64,000 nt of DNA from 39-52-133 sp035531075 (GTDB lineage: Bacteria; Pseudomonadota; Gammaproteobacteria; Burkholderiales; Gallionellaceae). The stretch lies in contig DATKTO010000026.1 of the NCBI GenBank assembly GCA_035531075.1, positions 209,407 to 273,406 of the forward strand, written 5' to 3'. The notes below the pieces were generated by a model that was not told where the DNA came from, did no database searches, and was given only the letters and a program-made list of their open reading frames with translations. Positions 9,062 through 17,909 of this stretch are shown here, in pieces (within the stretch, counting starts at the first letter, position 1; every line of letters begins with the position of its first letter). The translations under genes and the position numbers were made by a program.

Positions 9062-9727
9062 TCACGGCGAACTCACGCAAACAGGCGCCATGGCCTCAGA
9101 CAGCGATTCCTTGTCATTTTTTACTTCCAGCATCGTGCAAAAATTAAAAATATTTACCGGATAAATTTCCGTTGCCACCAGGCCGGTCTCTTCCATAAAG
9201 CGATTCAGCGAGAAATCCGGGCGAAAACCCAGCTGCTTCGACAAGGGGGCTATGAGGCGCTCAAAGGATCCGAGCACAGGATTTTGACTGTTGAAATGAT
9301 TCACAAAAATGATCTGGCCATTCACTTTGCACACCCTGCGCATCTCCTTGACCAATCGTTCTGGGTCTGGAACGACCGATGCGACATACATGGCGACGAC
9401 CCTGTCGAAACTGTTGTCAGCAAACTCCATATTTTCCGCATCCATTACCGATAACTGAACTACGTTATCCAGCCCGTCACGCATTTTTCTGGCCTGCGCA
9501 CGCGCCAGCATTTCGTATGAGATATCGATGCCGGTTACGGACACATTCTTCGGATACAGAGGAAACGACAATCCCGTTCCCACACCCACTTCAAGAATAT
9601 GCTCTCCCGGTTTGCAACTCATGCGATCAATGATCGCTTTGCGGCCCGGTTGAAAAACTGCGCCGAAGGCAAAGTCATAAATACGGGCATATCGCTTATA
9701 GGCGCGCTCTATCGCTCTAATGTTCAC
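9062..9727 (-). CDS. Class I SAM methyltransferase, PmtA-like phospholipid N-methyltransferase
   Basis: 221 residues starting at a GTG (9727) with AGGGAG upstream. Motif I is HILEVGVGTGLSFPLY, followed by GIDISYEML (SAM ribose acid) and MDAENMEF. The later segment FVNHFNSQNPVLGSFERL with LGFRPDFSL is typical of Rhodobacter-type PmtA, which methylates phosphatidylethanolamine towards phosphatidylcholine. Related ubiquinone/menaquinone methyltransferases lack this part. It lies 104 bases upstream of the Cfa-type gene on the same strand, so both would act on membrane phospholipids. Whether the product is mono-, di- or trimethylated cannot be told. Confidence 0.75.
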   Translation of the reverse strand: MNIRAIERAYKRYARIYDFAFGAVFQPGRKAIIDRMSCKPGEHILEVGVGTGLSFPLYPKNVSVTGIDISYEMLARAQARKMRDGLDNVVQLSVMDAENMEFADNSFDRVVAMYVASVVPDPERLVKEMRRVCKVNGQIIFVNHFNSQNPVLGSFERLIAPLSKQLGFRPDFSLNRFMEETGLVATEIYPVNIFNFCTMLEVKNDKESLSEAMAPVCVSSP

Positions 9728-9769
9728 AGGTAACTCCCTAATTTTTTCATTTTATTCACAGTGAAATAA

Positions 9770-11389
9770 CTACATTTCCATCTCGCTCATGGCCTCGGGC
9801 TTCCCTTCTTCTTTCGGCAGTTCGGCAATCATTGCATCTGTGGTTAGAATAAGGCTGGCAATCGAAGCGGCATTCTGCAGGGCGCTTCGAGTTACCTTGG
9901 TGGGATCGAGGATGCCCATTTCAATGAGGTCACCATATTTATCGGTGGCAGCGTTGTAGCCAAAACTGCCCTTGCCTTCCATCACTTTGTTCAGGACCAC
10001 AGACGGCTCTCCGCCGGCATTATGGACAATCTGGCGCAGCGGTTCTTCCAGCGCACGCAGTACGATTTTGATGCCGGAGTCCTGTTCATGGTTGTCGCCT
10101 TTCAGCGCAACCATTTCCGAACGCGCCCTCAATAGCGCCACCCCGCCGCCTGGCAAAATTCCTTCTTCAACTGCTGCACGTGTAGCATGCAAGGCGTCTT
10201 CTATCCGTGTTTTTTTCTCTTTCATTCCTGTTTCGGTAGCCGCGCCAACTTTGATTACCGCGACACCGCCAGACAGTTTCGCCGCGCGCTCCTGCAATTT
10301 TTCCTTGTCATAGCTACTGTCAGCTTGTTCAATCTGCTGGAGAATTAGCTTGATGCGAGCCTGTATCATCGCGGGATCACCGGAGCCGCTGATCAGCGTA
10401 GTGTCATCCTTGCCCACTTCGACGCGCTTGGCGCGCCCCAAGTTTTCCAGCACTGCCTTCTCGAGGGTCAGGCCAAGTTCACCCGATATCACCGTGCCGC
10501 CAGTAAGAATGGCGATGTCTTCCAGCATCGCGCTGCGGCGATCACCGAAGCCTGGCGCCTTGACGGCTACAGATTTAAGAGTCCCGCGGATGCTATTGAT
10601 GACCAACGTTGCCATCGCATCGCCATCAACGTCTTCGGCAATGATAAGCAGCGCTTTTCCGGCCTTGGTGACCTGCTCAAGCAACGGCAACAAGTCGCGG
10701 ATGCTGCTGATCTTCTTGTCGTGCAACAAGATATAAGGATCATCCAGCGCCGCGATCTGCTTGTCGGGAATATTGATGAAGTAAGGCGACAGATAGCCAC
10801 GGTCAAACTGCATGCCTTCCACCATTTCCAGCTCGTTTTGCAGGCCCTTGCCATCCTCTATCGTGATCGCACCTTGCTGGCCGACCTTTTCCATTGCCTG
10901 CGCAATAATTTCGCCCACTGCGGTATCCGAGTTGGCAGAGATCGCAGCGACCTGCGAAATTTCCTTGCTGGTCTTGCACGGCCTGGACATCTTGCGCAGC
11001 TCATCGATGGTCGCATCAACCGCCTTGTCTATGCCGCGCTTCAGGTCCATCGGATTCATGCCGGCAGTGACAAATTTCATGCCTTCGCGCACGATGGCCT
11101 GCGCCAGCACGGTAGCGGTGGTTGTTCCATCGCCCGCCACATCTGATGTTTTGCTTGAAACCTCTTTCGCCATCTGCGCACCCATGTTCTCAAACCTGTC
11201 CTTAAGGCTGATTTCTTTTGCCACAATGACGCCGGAATTGGCCACAAGAGGCGGGCCGAAAGGGCGGTCAAGAATGACATTGCGGCCTCGTGGACCCAGC
11301 GTAACCTTGACGGCATCGGCCAGCACATTTACTCCATTGATAATCTTGGCTCGGGCAGCATCATGAAAAATAACCTGTTTGGCCGACAT
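9770..11389 (-). CDS. groL: GroEL-type chaperonin (Hsp60), solo copy without groES
   Basis: 539 residues with full GroEL architecture: VTLGPRGRNVILDR, the ATP site VAGDGTTTATVLAQAIV, the apical domain EGMQFDRGYLSPYF, and EEGILPGGGVALLRA near the end. The C-terminus reads EAMSEMEM and lacks the usual Gly-Gly-Met repeats. No groES precedes it; the 103 bases upstream lead to an Hsp20 gene. Second GroELs like this often serve specialised clients and use the housekeeping GroES. An internal NSGVIVAKEISLKDRFENMG is close to normal GroEL, so the ring is probably functional. It is the second gene of the leftward stress cluster. Confidence 0.93.
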   Translation of the reverse strand: MSAKQVIFHDAARAKIINGVNVLADAVKVTLGPRGRNVILDRPFGPPLVANSGVIVAKEISLKDRFENMGAQMAKEVSSKTSDVAGDGTTTATVLAQAIVREGMKFVTAGMNPMDLKRGIDKAVDATIDELRKMSRPCKTSKEISQVAAISANSDTAVGEIIAQAMEKVGQQGAITIEDGKGLQNELEMVEGMQFDRGYLSPYFINIPDKQIAALDDPYILLHDKKISSIRDLLPLLEQVTKAGKALLIIAEDVDGDAMATLVINSIRGTLKSVAVKAPGFGDRRSAMLEDIAILTGGTVISGELGLTLEKAVLENLGRAKRVEVGKDDTTLISGSGDPAMIQARIKLILQQIEQADSSYDKEKLQERAAKLSGGVAVIKVGAATETGMKEKKTRIEDALHATRAAVEEGILPGGGVALLRARSEMVALKGDNHEQDSGIKIVLRALEEPLRQIVHNAGGEPSVVLNKVMEGKGSFGYNAATDKYGDLIEMGILDPTKVTRSALQNAASIASLILTTDAMIAELPKEEGKPEAMSEMEM

Positions 11390-11492
11390 CAGGATCTCCA
11401 GACAAAAGTATTAAGAACTGCCATAGGTGAACCTGATAATGCCTATGCCACCCACCCAGGATCTATACAGAGGCTTGTGCTGGCAATAGAAT

Positions 11493-11942
11493 TTATGAAA
11501 CGGGGATTTCCTTACGCGCTGCGCCTGGCTTCTTGGGTATGGTGAGCTCAAGTATGCCGTTGTTGTATTTTGCCTGAACCTTGCTCTGATCCACTTCGTC
11601 AGCCAGGTTGAAACTGCGCGAGGTCATGCCGTAACTGCGTTCGCAGCGCAGTAATCTTTCGCCCTCTTTTACCTCTTTCTCTTGTTTGACTTCGGCGCTG
11701 ATGGAAATCCGTTTGCCTTCAATAGTCACATGGATATCATCTTTTTTTACGCCGGGTATTTCCGCATCGATGCGGTACTCACCGTTGACCTCTTTAACAT
11801 CCACCTTTATTTGAGGTTCCATCTCCAAACCTCCACGCATTAACGGACGCATCATGAATCTATTGAAAACATCATCAATGTCCATAAATGGGTCGAAGCG
11901 GCTGAGTTCGGTGAATGGGTCATAACGAGTAATGTTGCTCAT
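11493..11942 (-). CDS. Hsp20/alpha-crystallin small heat shock protein (second copy)
   Basis: 149 residues from the ATG at 11942, with AAGGAG 7 bases upstream. A start further out at 11984 would add residues with no family resemblance. The N-terminus ITRYDPFTELSRFDPFMDI is typical of bacterial class A Hsp20. The alpha-crystallin domain runs from IKVDVKEVNGEYRIDAEIPG to the NNGILELTIPKK strand. It is the first gene of the leftward stress cluster. I looked for a sigma-32 promoter in 11943-12080; CTTGAAG occurs on the minus strand around 12025 but no convincing -10 partner follows, so heat-shock control is not shown. Confidence 0.92.
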   Translation of the reverse strand: MSNITRYDPFTELSRFDPFMDIDDVFNRFMMRPLMRGGLEMEPQIKVDVKEVNGEYRIDAEIPGVKKDDIHVTIEGKRISISAEVKQEKEVKEGERLLRCERSYGMTSRSFNLADEVDQSKVQAKYNNGILELTIPKKPGAARKEIPVS

Positions 11943-12185
11943 AATAATTCTCCTTGGTAAGGTAAAAATAACTGCTGGCCACACCTATTAAAGTGTCCGC
12001 TATAACTGATTTGCAGAGCTGACTTCAAGCGGGAATAGCCCATATGAATTTACATTGCGGATGAACTATCACATAAAATTTTGGTGGCATATATAGGCAA
12101 AATCCTTATATTTTTAGCCGAAGAAACAGGGAATAATAATCGGGTCAAGATATGCAGATAATGTGCAAATGCAGAGGGTGAATAT
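11943..12185. other. Divergent intergenic region, no gene
   Basis: AT-rich DNA between the leftward Hsp20 gene and the rightward alcohol dehydrogenase remnant. It must hold the promoter of the stress cluster, but I cannot place one with confidence. Confidence 0.4.
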
Positions 12186-12472
12186 ATGCATGCAATGATT
12201 TTAGAGGCACCCCGATTGTCGCTTCGGCAAACTGAAATGCCGTTGCCCTAACCTGGCGTGCACGATATTTTGCTCAAGGTAAAAGCCTGCGGTGTGTGCC
12301 GCACACCGATCTGCATATTTTGGTTGGCGAGAAATTTATCAAAATTGCCGCCCGGGCGGGCATCAAAACAGAGATTGCATCATTCGCTCTGGAATATGCC
12401 AACACAGCCCTTAATCAGCTCAGGGACGGCAGCATACACGGCGCTGCCGTGCTGACAATGGAATACGAATAA
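12186..12472 (+). pseudogene. Remnant of a zinc-dependent alcohol dehydrogenase, internally deleted
   Basis: An ATG at 12186 opens MHAMILEAPRLSLRQTEMPLP, the typical start of an MDR alcohol dehydrogenase (AdhA/AdhP-like), and then meets a stop at 12249. In a shifted frame GVHDILLKVKACGVCRT follows, which is the catalytic-zinc Cys region. After further damage the text jumps to KIAARAGIKTEIASFALEYANTALNQL and HGAAVLTMEYE, the C-terminal helix and last strand of the same family, with a stop at 12472. More than two thirds of a 330-350 residue enzyme is missing from the middle. It is a decayed gene that makes no enzyme. Confidence 0.8.
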
Positions 12473-12487
12473 AACAGGAACATAACC

Positions 12488-13237
12488 ATGTGCGAACGTT
12501 TTGCTCTATTTAGCTCACCAGCCAGAATCAAGAATCACTTCGCCACTGCAGACGAATTGATACTTAAGCCACACTTCAATATCACGCCTGCGCAAACGGT
12601 ACCGGTGATACAGACAGATGAGACAGGCAAACGTATATTTACGCTTGCGCGTTGGGGCCTGATACCATCCTGGGTGGAGGACCCCGACGAAATCCAGCAA
12701 CCCAGCATTGCCAAAACAGAGACGGCAGCCATCAAGCCGATGTTCCGCCATGCCTACCGGACCAGCCGTGTTCTGATCCCAGCGGATGCCTTCTACGAAT
12801 GGTCTGCCCGTGACGGAAAGCAACCTTTCTTGATCAAACTGAAAGATGATCAACCAATGGGTTTTGGAGGGCTCCTGGAATGCTGGCATGGGTATGAAAC
12901 GGAAGTCATGACATTCACTATCCTCACCACCCACGCCAATCAGCTGATGGCTGACATCCATGACCGCATGCCGGTCATTATCAAACCGGAAGATTACACC
13001 GCCTGGCTTGATACCAAACTCACTGATATCATTAAAATTCAGGCGATGGCGCAACCCTATCCAGAGCGTTTAATGGAAGCGTATCCGATCAGCCGCAATG
13101 TAAATGACCCACAGCATGATTCGCCTGATTTGATCGTACCTATTCGCGAATCGGCCAAAGCGGCGGACCATTCAACGACCACCAGAATTCACCCAAACAG
13201 CGCTGTCAAAAAGCGAAAATTGGAGATATCAAGGTGA
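12488..13237 (+). CDS. SRAP domain protein (YedK/HMCES family)
   Basis: 249 residues beginning Met-Cys; Cys2 is the residue that, after Met removal, forms a thiazolidine cross-link with abasic sites in single-stranded DNA. Other family marks are FNITPAQTVPVI (Asn), FYEWSARDGKQPF (Glu) and HDRMPVII (His). It shields abasic sites at replication forks and can later release itself. AGGAA lies 8 bases before the ATG. The family usually ends near residue 220; here the last about 30 residues (AADHSTTTRIHPNSAVKKRKLEI) are a basic, unstructured tail. The stop overlaps the next gene's GTG, so the lipoprotein is translationally coupled, perhaps by chance. Confidence 0.93.
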   Translation: MCERFALFSSPARIKNHFATADELILKPHFNITPAQTVPVIQTDETGKRIFTLARWGLIPSWVEDPDEIQQPSIAKTETAAIKPMFRHAYRTSRVLIPADAFYEWSARDGKQPFLIKLKDDQPMGFGGLLECWHGYETEVMTFTILTTHANQLMADIHDRMPVIIKPEDYTAWLDTKLTDIIKIQAMAQPYPERLMEAYPISRNVNDPQHDSPDLIVPIRESAKAADHSTTTRIHPNSAVKKRKLEISR

Positions 13238-13587
13238 AGGCATTCCATTTCCTGCTTGTCATCTTTGCCTTGTACGGGTGCTCAGCACCGCAAGTCGTCA
13301 TAGACAAGCAAGGTGTGGATGTGTCGAAGTATGAACAGGATCTGGCTGAATGCCGCGGCTATGCGGAAGAAGTTGAGACAGGATCAGCGACAGCAAAAGG
13401 AGCAGTGGGTGGAGCCGTTGTCGGCGGAGCGGTAGGTGCGATTCTTGGCGGACGAAGATCTGCAGAAAAACTTGGCGGCGTGGGCGCCGTAACTGGCGCC
13501 GCCGGCGCTGGCAGCAGCGCAAGCAGGGGAAAAAATCAGGTTGTCAAGAATTGCCTTCGCGGGCGTGGCTACAAGGTTCTGAATTAA
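13234..13587 (+). CDS. Glycine-zipper outer-membrane lipoprotein
   Basis: 117 residues from a GTG at 13234 that overlaps the SRAP stop. The signal peptide ends in a lipobox-like YGCS, so Cys16 would be lipidated. A central glycine-zipper (AKGAVGGAVVGGAVGAILGG) and a second Gly/Ala stretch form a membrane hairpin of the type seen in SlyB/Rcp-like proteins. Two Cys (LAECRGYAEE and VKNCLRGRGYKV) flank the zipper as in other small proteins of this group. No specific function is known; envelope integrity is the usual guess. Confidence 0.75.
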   Translation: MKAFHFLLVIFALYGCSAPQVVIDKQGVDVSKYEQDLAECRGYAEEVETGSATAKGAVGGAVVGGAVGAILGGRRSAEKLGGVGAVTGAAGAGSSASRGKNQVVKNCLRGRGYKVLN

Positions 13588-13675
13588 GCCCGCAAACATC
13601 ATCAATCCAGACAGATAAAGCCATAGCCAGCCAATTTTTCTTACCCTGCGCCGGATTTGGCGTTAAGCTGCGCCC

Positions 13676-16027
13676 ATGGTCGGCTTTTCCATCTTCTTCG
13701 CATTAGGTGTGTGGCTGCTGCAACAGCAGGCCGCTCTCCCTGATTTGCGCTGGGCCGTGCTTCTCATCATCCTGCTTGTCCCACTACGCCTGCCTCGCCA
13801 AATAATCTGGCAGCGTATTTTTCACATTTTTATTTTATTCACACTGGCCGCTTGCAGCGGATTTTTCTATGCCGCCTGGGTGGCACAATATCGTCTCGCC
13901 GATGAGCTGCCGGCAGCGTGGCAGGGCCGTGACATTACCCTGATTGGCATCGTGGCGGAGATGCCGCGTCAGCACGAGCGCGGTCTCGGCTTCAAGTTTG
14001 ATGTTGAACGCAACCTGACTGACAGCGCATATGTGCCACAACACATCCTGCTATCCACCTATAACAGCGCTGCTGAGCCAATATTGCCCGTGCATGCAGG
14101 AGAGCGCTGGCAATTGACCGTGCGTTTAAAACAGCCGCATGGAACGAGTAATCCATACAACTTTGATTTTGAGGCATGGGTGCTTGAGCAAAATCTGCGC
14201 GCCACCGGCTACGTATATGGCAAGGGGGACAATCGGCGCATTGATGATCAAGTAGCGGCAGGCTATTTCGTCGAAGTCATACGTGAAGCGGTTCGCACAC
14301 ATTTTCAGCAGGTGCTGGGACAATTACCCTATGCCGGAGTATTGAGCGCGCTGGCAATCGGCGATCAGGGCAGCATTCCTGCAGAGCAGTGGCAGGTCTT
14401 TACACGCACCGGCGTCAATCACCTGATGAGTATTTCCGGCCTGCATATCACCATGCTGTCGGGTATGGCGTTTTCCCTTGTCTACTGGCTATGGCGGCGC
14501 AGCGTGTACCTGACCCTGTGGCTGCCGGCACGCAAAGCCGCAGCACTGGCAGGCCTGCTGGCAGCGCTGGTTTATGCGCTGATCTCCGGATACGGTATTC
14601 CGGCACAACGCACGGTATATATGCTGGGCACGGTGGCCGCAGCGCTTTGGCTGTCGCGCAATATCGCACCATCGCAATTGCTCGCTGTTGCGCTGATGGT
14701 TGTTTTATTATTTGATCCCTGGGCTGTCATCTCCCCCGGATTCTGGCTGTCATTTGGCGCGGTCGGTCTGATCTTTTTCATCACTGCTAACAGATTGGGA
14801 CAACGGCATTGGCTGATTGAATACTGTCGCATACAGTGGGCGATGAGTATCGGACTGATTCCGCCATTATTGGCGATGTTCCAGCAGATATCACTGGTCG
14901 CTCCGATCGCCAATGCCTTTGCAATTCCGCTGGTGAGTTTTGTGGTGGTACCGCTTTCGCTGCTGGGTGCGATACTGCCGTTTGACTGGCTGTTACACCT
15001 CGCGCATCAGGCCATGAGTATGTGCATGGTGGCGCTGGTCTGGCTGAACAGCATGCCGGACGCTGTCTGGACGCAACATGCGCCGCCTGTGTGGAGCATC
15101 GCGGTCGGCATGACAGGTGTGCTGTGGCTGCTCTTGCCAAGAGGCTTCCCGTCACGCTGGGTGGGAGGAATATTATTGCTGCCGATGTTCCTGATACAGC
15201 CTGCTGCGCCAGCGCCGGGCAGCCTGCGCCTGACTGTCTTCGACGTCGGCCAAGGGCTGGCCGTTGCGGCGCAAACCCATAAACACGCGCTGCTGTATGA
15301 CACCGGGCCAGCCTTTAACAGCGAAGCCAACAGCGGCAACCGCATTCTTGTTCCCGCGCTGAAAGGCATGGGCATCGCCCAACTCGACAGTTTGATGCTG
15401 ACGCATAACGATTCAGACCATACCGGCGGCGCGCTCTCTGTGATGCAGGCGATCCCGGTATTGTTGCTGTCTACATCGCTGCCTGATGACAGCCCTATCC
15501 TGCGGCAGGCTGTTAAAACACGGCGCTGCAGCGACGGCCAAAGCTGGGATTGGGATGGCGTGCATTTCGAGTTGCTGCACCCGGCACTCGCCAGCTACGC
15601 AGAGGAAAAAATTATCAACAACGACCTGGGCTGCGTGTTGCGCATCAGTAACGGAAAAAATAGCGTGCTACTCACCGCCGATATTGAAAAAAATGCTGAA
15701 CGCCGCCTGCTTGAACTTCACCCGGACAAGCTCGACAGCACCATGCTGGTGGTGCCGCACCACGGCAGCAAAACATCGTCCACTACCGCCTTTGTCGCTG
15801 CGGTGCATCCCCGCTACGCGGTATTCACTTCGGGCTATCGCAATCGATTCGGTCACCCGAAAGAAGAAGTCGTTGAGCGTTATCATGCAGCGGGCAGCGA
15901 GTTGCTGCGCTCGGATGAGGATGGTGCAATTCTGGTGGAGATGGAAGGCGAACACTTGCATGTAGAAAGATATCGCAAGACTCATACCCGCTACTGGCAA
16001 GCGGCTTTTTCGACCAAACCGCAATAA
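13676..16027 (+). CDS. comEC: DNA internalisation competence protein ComEC/Rec2
   Basis: 783 residues, full length for the family. The N-terminal two membrane segments and an OB-like domain (DUF4131, about 20-190) precede the polytopic Competence domain with TGVNHLMSISGLHITMLSGM. The C-terminal metallo-beta-lactamase-like domain begins near residue 519 (LTVFDVGQGLAVAA), with LTHNDSDHTGG as metal ligands and VVPHHGSKTSS. It forms the inner-membrane channel for single-stranded DNA in natural transformation; the beta-lactamase-like domain probably degrades the non-transported strand. No pilus or DprA genes lie nearby. The ATG lacks a visible ribosome-binding site. Confidence 0.95.
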   Translation: MVGFSIFFALGVWLLQQQAALPDLRWAVLLIILLVPLRLPRQIIWQRIFHIFILFTLAACSGFFYAAWVAQYRLADELPAAWQGRDITLIGIVAEMPRQHERGLGFKFDVERNLTDSAYVPQHILLSTYNSAAEPILPVHAGERWQLTVRLKQPHGTSNPYNFDFEAWVLEQNLRATGYVYGKGDNRRIDDQVAAGYFVEVIREAVRTHFQQVLGQLPYAGVLSALAIGDQGSIPAEQWQVFTRTGVNHLMSISGLHITMLSGMAFSLVYWLWRRSVYLTLWLPARKAAALAGLLAALVYALISGYGIPAQRTVYMLGTVAAALWLSRNIAPSQLLAVALMVVLLFDPWAVISPGFWLSFGAVGLIFFITANRLGQRHWLIEYCRIQWAMSIGLIPPLLAMFQQISLVAPIANAFAIPLVSFVVVPLSLLGAILPFDWLLHLAHQAMSMCMVALVWLNSMPDAVWTQHAPPVWSIAVGMTGVLWLLLPRGFPSRWVGGILLLPMFLIQPAAPAPGSLRLTVFDVGQGLAVAAQTHKHALLYDTGPAFNSEANSGNRILVPALKGMGIAQLDSLMLTHNDSDHTGGALSVMQAIPVLLLSTSLPDDSPILRQAVKTRRCSDGQSWDWDGVHFELLHPALASYAEEKIINNDLGCVLRISNGKNSVLLTADIEKNAERRLLELHPDKLDSTMLVVPHHGSKTSSTTAFVAAVHPRYAVFTSGYRNRFGHPKEEVVERYHAAGSELLRSDEDGAILVEMEGEHLHVERYRKTHTRYWQAAFSTKPQ

Positions 16028-16088
16028 GCTGCATTGATTATCAACTGAATAAGCGCCATTTTCCCCCTCTAATTCAGTAACACGCTAG

Positions 16089-16148
16089 CTGGCAAGCACC
16101 TAAAATTGCATATAATTTCGTACAATGCAGTATGTATATTCATACCGC
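16089..16148 (+). promoter_or_regulatory. Promoter and palindromic operator candidate before the ParA-like gene
   Basis: A perfect TATAAT at 16111-16116 has CTGGCA 16 bases upstream as a weak -35. Just downstream an inverted repeat, GCAGTATG (16127-16134) and CATACCGC (16141-16148), is separated by 6 bases with one internal mismatch. This position, over or just after the transcription start, suits repressor binding. ParA-type proteins often regulate themselves; that link is inference. Confidence 0.45.
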
Positions 16149-16168
16149 ATCACAGACAGGGAAACAAT

Positions 16169-16771
16169 GTGGACAAGTTGATTAGCGTCATCGGTAACAA
16201 GGGCGGAACCGGCAAGACCAGTATCACACATATGCTGTGTCACGGTTTTGGCCTGCTCGGCATGCGTTCAATCGCAGTGCTTACCGATTCCTTGCGTGAG
16301 CCGCTATTTCGCAGTGATCGTGGTTACACCCCGCTTGACGGGAGAACACCTGACAAACTGGAGAGAATTCTGGCCAAGCTGGAAAGCATGCCGGAATGGA
16401 TAGGTGTAATCGATGGCGGTGCCAACCGGCCGGAAATGGACCAGTATCTTTACGAGACATCAAACCTCGTCCTGCTGCCTTTCCGCGACTCGCACGAAGA
16501 TATCCGCACAGTGCGCCACGACCTTGAAAGTTATCCGAAAGCTTACGGTGTACCATCGCAATGGCCGACGAATCCCTGGCAGCAAATGGCTGCAGAACAC
16601 ACGCTGGACGAACTGATGCAGGACTACCGTCCGCGTTTGCTTGAACCTGTTTATACCGTCAGTTCCAGCAAGCTGCTGCTGGAAACTCAGATACCTCAAG
16701 ATCTGCCCACCGTCCTCAACAACGTCTGCCGCAGCCTTGCCAAACAGGCATTAGGGCGCCTCGAAAAATAA
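16169..16771 (+). CDS. ParA/MinD-like P-loop ATPase (orphan)
   Basis: 200 residues from a GTG at 16169, with AGGGA upstream; this start puts the strand VDKLISVIGNKGGTGKTSI at the N-terminus as usual. The deviant Walker A, KGGTGKT, has the signature first lysine of the ParA/MinD group. WIGVIDGGANRPEMD is the switch/Walker B region, although the usual DxPP is altered to DGGAN. There is no parB and no parS-like array nearby, so chromosome partition is unlikely. The protein may resemble plasmid StbB/TraL-type ATPases. The gene after it (16925) encodes an unknown protein on the same strand and may be its partner. Confidence 0.75.
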   Translation: MDKLISVIGNKGGTGKTSITHMLCHGFGLLGMRSIAVLTDSLREPLFRSDRGYTPLDGRTPDKLERILAKLESMPEWIGVIDGGANRPEMDQYLYETSNLVLLPFRDSHEDIRTVRHDLESYPKAYGVPSQWPTNPWQQMAAEHTLDELMQDYRPRLLEPVYTVSSSKLLLETQIPQDLPTVLNNVCRSLAKQALGRLEK

Positions 16772-16924
16772 TCATATACCGGGCAGCCAGTGCTCGCCCG
16801 CTGATGGTCATACAGCGCTTGTGCAAAAACCCAACTGCCGATTTTATTTTTTCAGTCGCTGCTGTACCATGCATACTGCAATGATGATTTCAGGGATGGC
16901 CCGTGCAGACAAAACTGGGAAAAT

Positions 16925-17794
16925 ATGAAAAAAAACAGTAATGACCTGAGCGCATCGCTCGCTTTTGACATGGCTGATTTTGAAAAGCGTCTGGAAGAAA
17001 CCCAGCAGGAAACCAGCCGTGTCCTTCGCCAGTCGGTGATGCCAAAAAACATTCAAGAAGTCGAACAGACTGCAACAACTTCCCGTCCCGCCGCAACGCA
17101 CGCCGCTCACCCAACAGGGCAGGAGCACGCACCGGCAGAATCCGGCCTGCTTGCCAGATTGGCGCATGAAGCGAAAGAAAATCTGGACAGCAAACAGTCT
17201 GATAACCGGCACAAACAGGCCAAGGCACGCCGCGTTCACGACGCCCTGGACAGCCTATTCAAATTCCTTACGCCGTTTATTCAGTACGCGAACAATATCG
17301 AACACGCCATTAACAGAGCATACCGTCTTGATGCGCGGACGATATTTGCCGACCTGCAATGGCGAGAGGCGACTGTTGACTACAGAAAATTAAGCCTCGC
17401 GGAGGAGGCTCATTTCGCCTATGTTGTGCTCAACGTCAAGCTGACTGCGCCGGAGCCTGTGCTGCTCAAGCGGCCATGGGATCAGTTTGAGGCGTTGAAG
17501 AAGGAAATGCATCACCTGCAGCTGAACGTGCTTGATGACCTGGAAGAGCTCTATAAGAAGCCGAAGCAGGAATGGCTTGAGGCGCGACTGGATCCCACGC
17601 TCCAGGTACAGATTATTTTCAAGGGCAACTATGAAAATGGCACGATTGATGTGATGACTCGCAATATCGAAAATTTGGGTCCCGCAGCTTTTAAGCTTGA
17701 AGCCGAGGACATCACCGTTGAACTGATGGATGAACTTGGTCTTTATCTTATAGGACGCACTGACAAGCCTCCCAGGCTTCTGCAATGCATCTAG
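16925..17794 (+). CDS. Hypothetical protein with helical N-terminal half
   Basis: 289 residues of no family I recognise. Residues 1-110 are charged and probably partly coiled-coil or disordered (ADFEKRLEETQQETSRVLRQ, then a Thr/Ala/His-rich linker). Residues 110-289 look folded, with DALDSLFKFLTPFIQYANNIEHAINRAY and a beta-rich end (QVQIIFKGNYENGTIDVMTRN). No signal peptide or membrane segment is visible. It follows the ParA-like gene after 153 bases on the same strand and precedes a shared terminator. The pair could be a positioning ATPase and its cargo or adaptor, but this is a guess from context. Confidence 0.65.
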   Translation: MKKNSNDLSASLAFDMADFEKRLEETQQETSRVLRQSVMPKNIQEVEQTATTSRPAATHAAHPTGQEHAPAESGLLARLAHEAKENLDSKQSDNRHKQAKARRVHDALDSLFKFLTPFIQYANNIEHAINRAYRLDARTIFADLQWREATVDYRKLSLAEEAHFAYVVLNVKLTAPEPVLLKRPWDQFEALKKEMHHLQLNVLDDLEELYKKPKQEWLEARLDPTLQVQIIFKGNYENGTIDVMTRNIENLGPAAFKLEAEDITVELMDELGLYLIGRTDKPPRLLQCI

Positions 17795-17867
17795 CACCTT
17801 GGCAATAGCCCAATTTGGCACCTTCCATTCCATCAATGTGAGATAGTCATACGCTTGCCGCACAAAT

Positions 17868-17896
17868 AAAAAACGCCCGCATTGCGGGCGTTTTTT
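17868..17896. terminator. Bidirectional rho-independent terminator
   Basis: A6 followed by the perfect 7-bp stem CGCCCGC/GCGGGCG with an ATT loop and T6. It lies between the convergent unknown gene (rightward) and pntB (leftward) and works in both directions. Confidence 0.92.
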
Positions 17897-17909
17897 CAGC
17901 GAACCAAGT

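Noticed and set aside
11943..12080. Sigma-32 promoter upstream of the Hsp20 gene
   Set aside because: A CTTGAAG -35 is present but the -10 region does not match CCCCAT at proper spacing.
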